In this document: positions 59,396 to 64,000 of the stretch, in pieces
Layout: every line of letters begins with the position of its first letter
Position numbering within the stretch: position 1 is the stretch's first letter
Source of the DNA: Paenibacillus sp. ACRRX
Lineage (GTDB): Bacteria > Bacillota > Bacilli > Paenibacillales > Paenibacillaceae
Assembly: GCF_022346885.1 (NCBI RefSeq)
Contig: NZ_JAKRNK010000001.1
Location: 186,001-250,000 of the forward strand
DNA length: 64,000 nt
Direction of reading: 5' to 3'
Position numbers and translations under genes: made by a program
The notes under the pieces: generated by a model
Database searches by the model: none
What the model was told of the DNA's origin: nothing
What the model saw: the letters and a program-made list of their open reading frames with translations, nothing else

Positions 59396-60178
59396 TTATT
59401 GCAGCAAGCCTACAAGCTTCAATCCGTGGGCAATCCCATCTTGGCTTACGTCTTTTGTAATGTAACGAGCTGCTTCCTTTACGGAATCAGGCGAATTGCC
59501 CATAGCTACACTGTGTCCAACATAACAAAACATTTCCAAGTCATTTAAATTGTCGCCGAAGGCATACACATCCTCCTTGGCAAAGCCGAGGTGTTCAATA
59601 TATCGTTTGATCCCCTGAGCCTTTGAACCGCCAGACGGCAGTACATCCATAGCAGCCGGATGCCAACGGACAAACTCCAGCTGCGGAAACCGCTGCCTGT
59701 ACTCTAATTCCTCTTCTTCGGTACAAAATAGCATCGACTGATAAATATGGCGTTCCTTATAGTATTCTGGATCACATACAGGATGCTTGTATTGCAATGA
59801 ACCGATTCCTGCTTCGATACGAGCGTGGAAAGGGGTGCTGCTGCGCATCGCTTCATGATCCAAGTATACGAGTGGATGACCGATCTGCAAGGTATGCGCT
59901 GATAAGGAGTGCAGCACATCCGACGGAATAGGATGCTGATAGATTACTTTGTTATCCAGCATCACGTATTGGCCGTTGAAACAAACAAAGGAGTGAATGT
60001 CGAGCTCATCTTGTAATGCTTTCAGCATAAAGGGAGAGCGGCCAGTAGCAAAGGCGACTTCATGTCCAGCATCTTTCAAGGCAAGGACAGCTTCCTTGGC
60101 GGAAGCGGGCAATTGTTTGTGATGATCAAGCAGCGTTCCATCAATATCAAAAAAAATCATACGTTTTGTCGTTGTCAT
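59396..60178 (-). CDS. Cof-type HAD phosphatase
   Basis: A 260-residue HAD IIB phosphatase: motif I FFDIDGTLLDHHKQLP, motif II in VAFATGRSP, motif III lysine in GGSKAQGIKRYIEHLG and motif IV in YAFGDNLNDLEMF. Such enzymes dephosphorylate sugar phosphates or cofactors. It follows the ATPase gene by 36 bases and appears to be the last gene of the importer operon. AAGGGG lies seven bases before ATG 60178. Confidence 0.88.
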   Translation of the reverse strand: MTTTKRMIFFDIDGTLLDHHKQLPASAKEAVLALKDAGHEVAFATGRSPFMLKALQDELDIHSFVCFNGQYVMLDNKVIYQHPIPSDVLHSLSAHTLQIGHPLVYLDHEAMRSSTPFHARIEAGIGSLQYKHPVCDPEYYKERHIYQSMLFCTEEEELEYRQRFPQLEFVRWHPAAMDVLPSGGSKAQGIKRYIEHLGFAKEDVYAFGDNLNDLEMFCYVGHSVAMGNSPDSVKEAARYITKDVSQDGIAHGLKLVGLLQ

Positions 60179-60214
60179 GTACACACCCCTTGATGCGATT
60201 GTAGTTAAAGCTTG

Positions 60215-61261
60215 TTATGTGAGTTCGTCTAATAATAAGTTGAGCGATACTGTCGTATGCAGTTGAAATTGCTGGGGGGAGAAAATTTCCCACAAGCCGT
60301 CCTCGGTCTGGATATGATAATGAAATTCTTTTCCTTGAAACTGCACATTGGTCACCTCTCCTGGAACCCCTGGTACATGAGAAGCATTCAGCTGGAATTG
60401 ATCTGGTCGGACGGGATACAATCCGCACGTCTTGAAGTAATCTGCAACCTGGCTTCCTTGCCATTGAATTATTCCATCCGTATGCAGTGGTGTAAACTGA
60501 TCGTGGTGCCAGCTTCCATGCACAAGGTTGGCCTTGGATACAAATTGGGCGACAAATTCCGTCTGCGGACGCAAATAAATATCCTGCGGAGTTCCAACCT
60601 GTTCAATCTGTCCGTCCTTCATGACGATAATGCGATCCGCCATGGCCAATGCTTCTCCCTGATCGTGTGTCACATATACGATAGCTGTTCCCGTTTGACG
60701 GTGAATGGACTGTATCTCCTTGCGCATGTCCATACGAAGCATTGCATCCAGACTGCTTAGCGGTTCGTCCATCAACAGCAGAGACGGCTCGGCAGCAATC
60801 GCTCTTGCAATGGCTACGCGCTGCTTCTGGCCGCCAGACAATTCATGGGGCATACGGGCACTGTGTTGGGACAAGCCAACCATTTGCAGCACACTGGTAA
60901 TACGTTCTTGCTCTTTCTCCCGGATAGCGGCAGGTGTTTCCTTATGATGGCGAATCGGGAAGCGGACGTGTTCTGTAACATTCATGTGCGGCCATAAGGC
61001 GAACGCCTGAAACACCATGCCGATTCGACGTTTTTCTGGAGGCAGACTGAAGCTTGCGCTTGCAACCAGCGTCTGGTTCATGTGGATTTCTCCAGTAGTT
61101 GGCTGCTCGAACCCCGCCAACATACGCAGCAGGGTTGTTTTTCCGCAGCCGGAAGGACCCAGAATAGCAACAAACTCGCCGTTGGCGATGTTGAGATTCA
61201 ACGTATTAAGTGCTTGGAAATTCCCAAATCTCTTGCTGACTTCGACGATTTGAATACTCAT
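60215..61261 (-). CDS. ABC importer ATPase, FbpC/PotA type
   Basis: A 348-residue ATPase: Walker A GPSGCGKTTLLRML, signature LSGGQKQRVAIARA, Walker B LLLMDEPLSSLD, and a C-terminal TOBE-like domain (~245-348) as in iron, polyamine and phosphonate importers. The ATG at 61261 overlaps the permease stop by four bases, and AAGGAG precedes it at ten bases; a longer frame to 61432 lies inside the permease gene and is rejected. Confidence 0.9.
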   Translation of the reverse strand: MSIQIVEVSKRFGNFQALNTLNLNIANGEFVAILGPSGCGKTTLLRMLAGFEQPTTGEIHMNQTLVASASFSLPPEKRRIGMVFQAFALWPHMNVTEHVRFPIRHHKETPAAIREKEQERITSVLQMVGLSQHSARMPHELSGGQKQRVAIARAIAAEPSLLLMDEPLSSLDAMLRMDMRKEIQSIHRQTGTAIVYVTHDQGEALAMADRIIVMKDGQIEQVGTPQDIYLRPQTEFVAQFVSKANLVHGSWHHDQFTPLHTDGIIQWQGSQVADYFKTCGLYPVRPDQFQLNASHVPGVPGEVTNVQFQGKEFHYHIQTEDGLWEIFSPQQFQLHTTVSLNLLLDELT

Positions 61262-63009
61262 TGTGGCTGAACTCCTTTTTTGGATTGAAGCTTTTGTATG
61301 AAATGCAAGATGGCCATACCTGCAACAATAACGATCACGATTAAGCTGGACAAAGCGGTAGAATACAGCGTGCTGCCGGCCTGCTCGAAGCTGAAGATGG
61401 TAACCCCGATTGTTTGCGAGCCTGTTGACCATAACAGTGCGGACACGGTAAGTTCCGTCAGTGCCGTCAAAAATACTAGGAATGCTCCGCTAAGTAGTGC
61501 TGGCAGCAGCAAAGGCAGCAGGATAGAAATCCATTTGCGCCACATACCCGCCCCAAAAATATGTGCTGCCTCTTCCATCGAAGCGTCAATTTGAGTAAAT
61601 GCTGTGATGCCGGCTCGTACTTGTAGAATAAGAAATCGACATACATATGCGATAAATAATATACGAATGGAGCCATAAATACCGGGATTCCAGCCAGGAA
61701 TCGGTTCCATCCAGGTCAAGATCATACATAATCCGAACACGATGCCAGGCAGCGTGTAGGGGAGTGCAACCGCCAGTTCTGCGGACTTCGTCATCCAAGA
61801 AGGCTTTCTTACCCGAACGTAGGCAAGCAGCGATCCAAGAAGCAGACAGATGATCGTAGTTGACACAGAAAGCAGGAGGCTGTTCTTAATCGATTCCCAT
61901 ACTTTTGGATTGTCGAACAAAATGAATTCATAATTAGATAATGTCAGATTAGCCGCTTGGAACGGCAATCCGTACGCTTTTTTTAATGAGATAGCGATCA
62001 TGGATAATAACGGAACAATAGTAATCACAGTTAAGAACGTCCAGATGCCAGCTGAAACCCATCTCCGGTGCTTGCCTAGTGCATAGCGCGGACTGTGATC
62101 GATGACAACCGTGTCGACAGCTCTAATTTTACGGACGGAAAGCCATTGCAGGAGTGTGCCTATAATAGCGAATATCCCCAAAAGGACGGATAAAGCTGCT
62201 CCACGGGCAAATGCAGACGGACCAAACCCGATAATTTCCTCGTATATCAGTGTGCTTAAGACAGATATATGGGCTGGAATACCAAGAAAAGCAGGTATGC
62301 CGAAGTTGTCCAGCGACGCCAGAAAGACGAGTAATCCTCCTGCAGTCAGTCCGGGCAATGCTAAAGGAAGAGTGACAAGACAGAACGTTTTCCATCTGCC
62401 AGCTCCACTGGCGCGTGTAGCCCATTCCAAATCACGTGGAATTTTTTTGAGTACATCCACAGTTAACAAGTAAACGAGGGGGAAATGGTGAATCCCCATT
62501 ACAAAAATAATGCCGCCATAGCTATACATACTCCAAGGTGTAGCATCGGTATGAAATAGACGCAGAAACTGAGCTGCCAGTCCTTGGCTGCCCATAAAGG
62601 AGGACCAAGACAGTGTAAGCACGTATGATGGCAAAATAAAGGACAGCAGCATCGCCATATGCAGTGCTTTTTTATGATTCAGGTCGGTATAAGCCATTAA
62701 CCAGGCAGCGGTCACACCTAAGGCAATCGATACGATGGAGGAGCCAACAACAATAATTAAAGTATCAATCAACGTGTTCCACAGTCGATCCTGACGCAGC
62801 ATTTCAGTATAGTGCTGTAATGAGAATCCTTCAGTACCTTGTACACTCAAATAAACCAGTTTGCCTATTGGCAGTACGAAGAATAAAAACAATAAGATCA
62901 GCAGCAGCAACAAAGTCGTTCGTTTTGCAAGCAGCCCCGGCAGGGAGGGGAGAGACCATTTACCCCCGTGTTCTCCCTTAGCCGCATAAATTTTTTTCGA
63001 ATCCATCAT
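61258..63009 (-). CDS. Fused double permease, FbpB type
   Basis: A ~583-residue inner-membrane protein with about 12 helices, two permease domains in one chain as in FbpB/AfuB/PhnU-type importers. EAA-like loops: EWATRASGAGRWKTFCLVTL in the first half and MEEAAHIFGAGMWRKWISIL in the second. ATG 63009 or 63006 lies 20-odd bases after the binding-protein stop; longer frames would start inside that gene. Confidence 0.88.
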   Translation of the reverse strand: MMDSKKIYAAKGEHGGKWSLPSLPGLLAKRTTLLLLLILLFLFFVLPIGKLVYLSVQGTEGFSLQHYTEMLRQDRLWNTLIDTLIIVVGSSIVSIALGVTAAWLMAYTDLNHKKALHMAMLLSFILPSYVLTLSWSSFMGSQGLAAQFLRLFHTDATPWSMYSYGGIIFVMGIHHFPLVYLLTVDVLKKIPRDLEWATRASGAGRWKTFCLVTLPLALPGLTAGGLLVFLASLDNFGIPAFLGIPAHISVLSTLIYEEIIGFGPSAFARGAALSVLLGIFAIIGTLLQWLSVRKIRAVDTVVIDHSPRYALGKHRRWVSAGIWTFLTVITIVPLLSMIAISLKKAYGLPFQAANLTLSNYEFILFDNPKVWESIKNSLLLSVSTTIICLLLGSLLAYVRVRKPSWMTKSAELAVALPYTLPGIVFGLCMILTWMEPIPGWNPGIYGSIRILFIAYVCRFLILQVRAGITAFTQIDASMEEAAHIFGAGMWRKWISILLPLLLPALLSGAFLVFLTALTELTVSALLWSTGSQTIGVTIFSFEQAGSTLYSTALSSLIVIVIVAGMAILHFIQKLQSKKGVQPQ

Positions 63010-63028
63010 GATGTATACGCTCCGTCTG

Positions 63029-64000
63029 TTATTGTCCAAACACCTCAGTGAATTGTTTCTTATCCGCGTCACGGGCCTCAGTCAGTGTGGATATATCCGA
63101 AGATAACACATTGAACTCACTCAGCCCTTTTAATCCTGCTGGAGCAGCAACACCATCACGAATCGGTGTGTACCCGATTTCGGCGGATACCTTTTGACCG
63201 TCCTCAGATAGGACAAAATCGACGAATGCTTTAGCCGCTGTGCCGTTTGTTGTATTTTTTAGAATGCCAATCGGCTCCGTAATAACGGGTACGCCTTCTG
63301 TTGGATACACCAACTCCACGGGGGAACCTTTTGCTTTCTCACGGGCTACGAGGAAATCAACCACCATCCCGTAAGATTTTTCTCCACTGGATACTGCGTT
63401 CAGTACGGCACCGTTACCTTTAACTACTGTTGTGCTGTTGGACTTTAAGCCTTTAAAGTAGTCCCAACCGAAGCCATCCGTGCGGCTTAATACGCCTACG
63501 TTATATGCAGCGGCTCCTGAGTAGAGCGGGTTAGGCATAATAGCGGCATCCTTGCTTTCGGGTGCTGTCAGTGCCTGCCAGGAGGTTGGTATAGTTTTCA
63601 CCTTTTGTGTATTTACAGCGAGTACCGTTGCCATAACTTTTGTACCCGCGTACATCCCGTCTTTATCCACAAGGTTGTCGGGGATTTTAGACAATTCAGG
63701 TGATTTATACGTTAACAGCAGATCCTGCTTCTTCAGTCCTTCGAAAGTGACCGCATCAGCTAGCAAAAGCACATCAGCTTGGACTTTGCCTGCCTGCTGC
63801 TCCGCCTGTATTTTGGCCGTTACTTCCTCGGTTCCAGAACGAAAGCTTTCGACCGTGACATCTGGATATTTTTGATTAAATGCGGCTATCAGCTTGGTCA
63901 CATCCGCCTCTGGCTGGGATGTATAGAAAGATAGCTTTCCTGATACGGAGGAAGAGGCCTCAGACTTGGAGGTTGACTGTTGTGCACCCGTGCTGCAGCC
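63029..64000 (-). CDS. Iron/phosphonate-type binding lipoprotein, 5' end outside window
   Basis: The visible 323 residues begin at a lipobox-like GCSTG at the window edge, so only the signal peptide is missing. The body belongs to the FbpA/AfuA/PhnS-type binding proteins (LSFYTSQPEADVTKLIAAFN, ADVLLLADAVTFEGLKKQDL, NPLYSGAAAYNVGVL, VPVITEPIGILKNTTNGTAA). The tandem tyrosines typical of ferric-ion binders are not obvious, and a HAD phosphatase shares the operon, so a phosphorylated ligand (sugar phosphate or phosphonate) is at least as likely as iron. Substrate remains open. Confidence 0.85.
   Translation of the reverse strand, partial: GCSTGAQQSTSKSEASSSVSGKLSFYTSQPEADVTKLIAAFNQKYPDVTVESFRSGTEEVTAKIQAEQQAGKVQADVLLLADAVTFEGLKKQDLLLTYKSPELSKIPDNLVDKDGMYAGTKVMATVLAVNTQKVKTIPTSWQALTAPESKDAAIMPNPLYSGAAAYNVGVLSRTDGFGWDYFKGLKSNSTTVVKGNGAVLNAVSSGEKSYGMVVDFLVAREKAKGSPVELVYPTEGVPVITEPIGILKNTTNGTAAKAFVDFVLSEDGQKVSAEIGYTPIRDGVAAPAGLKGLSEFNVLSSDISTLTEARDADKKQFTEVFGQ

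Noticed and set aside
61262-61432. N-terminal extension of the FbpC-type ATPase
   Set aside because: The extension lies inside the permease gene and is not ATPase-like; the ATGA overlap start is preferred.

Overview
The window looks like a chromosomal segment of a Gram-positive, endospore-forming Firmicute, most probably Paenibacillus or a close relative. This is inference from gene content: a MocR regulator paired with a D-Ala-D-Ala ligase, an AA10 chitin oxygenase with FnIII and chitin-binding domains, ytxG/ytxH-type stress genes, a LysM-M14 endopeptidase of the sporulation type, strong AGGAGG ribosome-binding sites and frequent GTG/TTG starts. I saw no rRNA, tRNA, CRISPR array, prophage or intact insertion sequence.

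Layout. 0.1-4 kb: a TerD-VWA protein, then ddlR-ddl. 4-5.5 kb: secreted lytic polysaccharide monooxygenase. 5.9-12.6 kb: a peptide-type ABC importer whose binding protein appears circularly permuted, whose two permeases carry extra N-terminal membrane regions, and whose two ATPases are fused and divergently transcribed. 12.7-16.5 kb: a membrane protein of unknown function, a flavin oxidoreductase, and an IS481-type transposase that has lost its catalytic residues and sits directly upstream of the flavoprotein. 16.8-20.1 kb: AraC regulator, BadF-type sugar kinase and GH4 phospho-glycosidase with a cre site. 20.3-22.9 kb: holin, CuA cupredoxin, YutE-like protein and a cysteine-rich HTH regulator. 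23-23.5 kb: a decayed ECF sigma/anti-sigma pair. 23.5-25.6 kb: DUF2239-DUF1330-hydrolase operon with twin ACCCGGGT operators and no regulator nearby. 26.1-28.9 kb: PchR-like AraC regulator and MFS exporter, each preceded by a Fur-box-like sequence. 29.1-34.5 kb: TetR/YqeB pair and a GntR-regulated glcDF set.

35.7-45.5 kb is a candidate N-acetylmuramic acid (MurNAc) recycling operon: sugar ABC importer, NamZ-type exo-muramidase without a signal peptide, MurNAc/GlcNAc-type kinase, MurQ etherase, a multidomain metallophosphoesterase and an RpiR/MurR-type regulator. The gene order suggests import of MurNAc-containing glycans followed by cytosolic cleavage, phosphorylation and ether cleavage. Tandem palindromes at its promoter are candidate operators.

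45.8-49.6 kb: YtxG/YtxH, a NAGPA-domain membrane protein and glutamate racemase. 49.8-56.9 kb: an operon of a YVTN beta-propeller protein, DegT aminotransferase, GNAT acetyltransferase and a two-domain glycosyltransferase, which looks like a glycoprotein and its own modification genes; a LysM-M14 peptidoglycan endopeptidase is divergent from it. 57-59.3 kb: small proteins and a SorC regulator. 59.4 kb to the right edge: a binding protein (cut by the window end), fused permease, ATPase and Cof-type HAD phosphatase.

Several loci concern cell-wall precursors or turnover (ddl, racE, NamZ/MurQ, M14 endopeptidase). Starts were chosen by ribosome-binding site and family length and often differ from the longest open frame.
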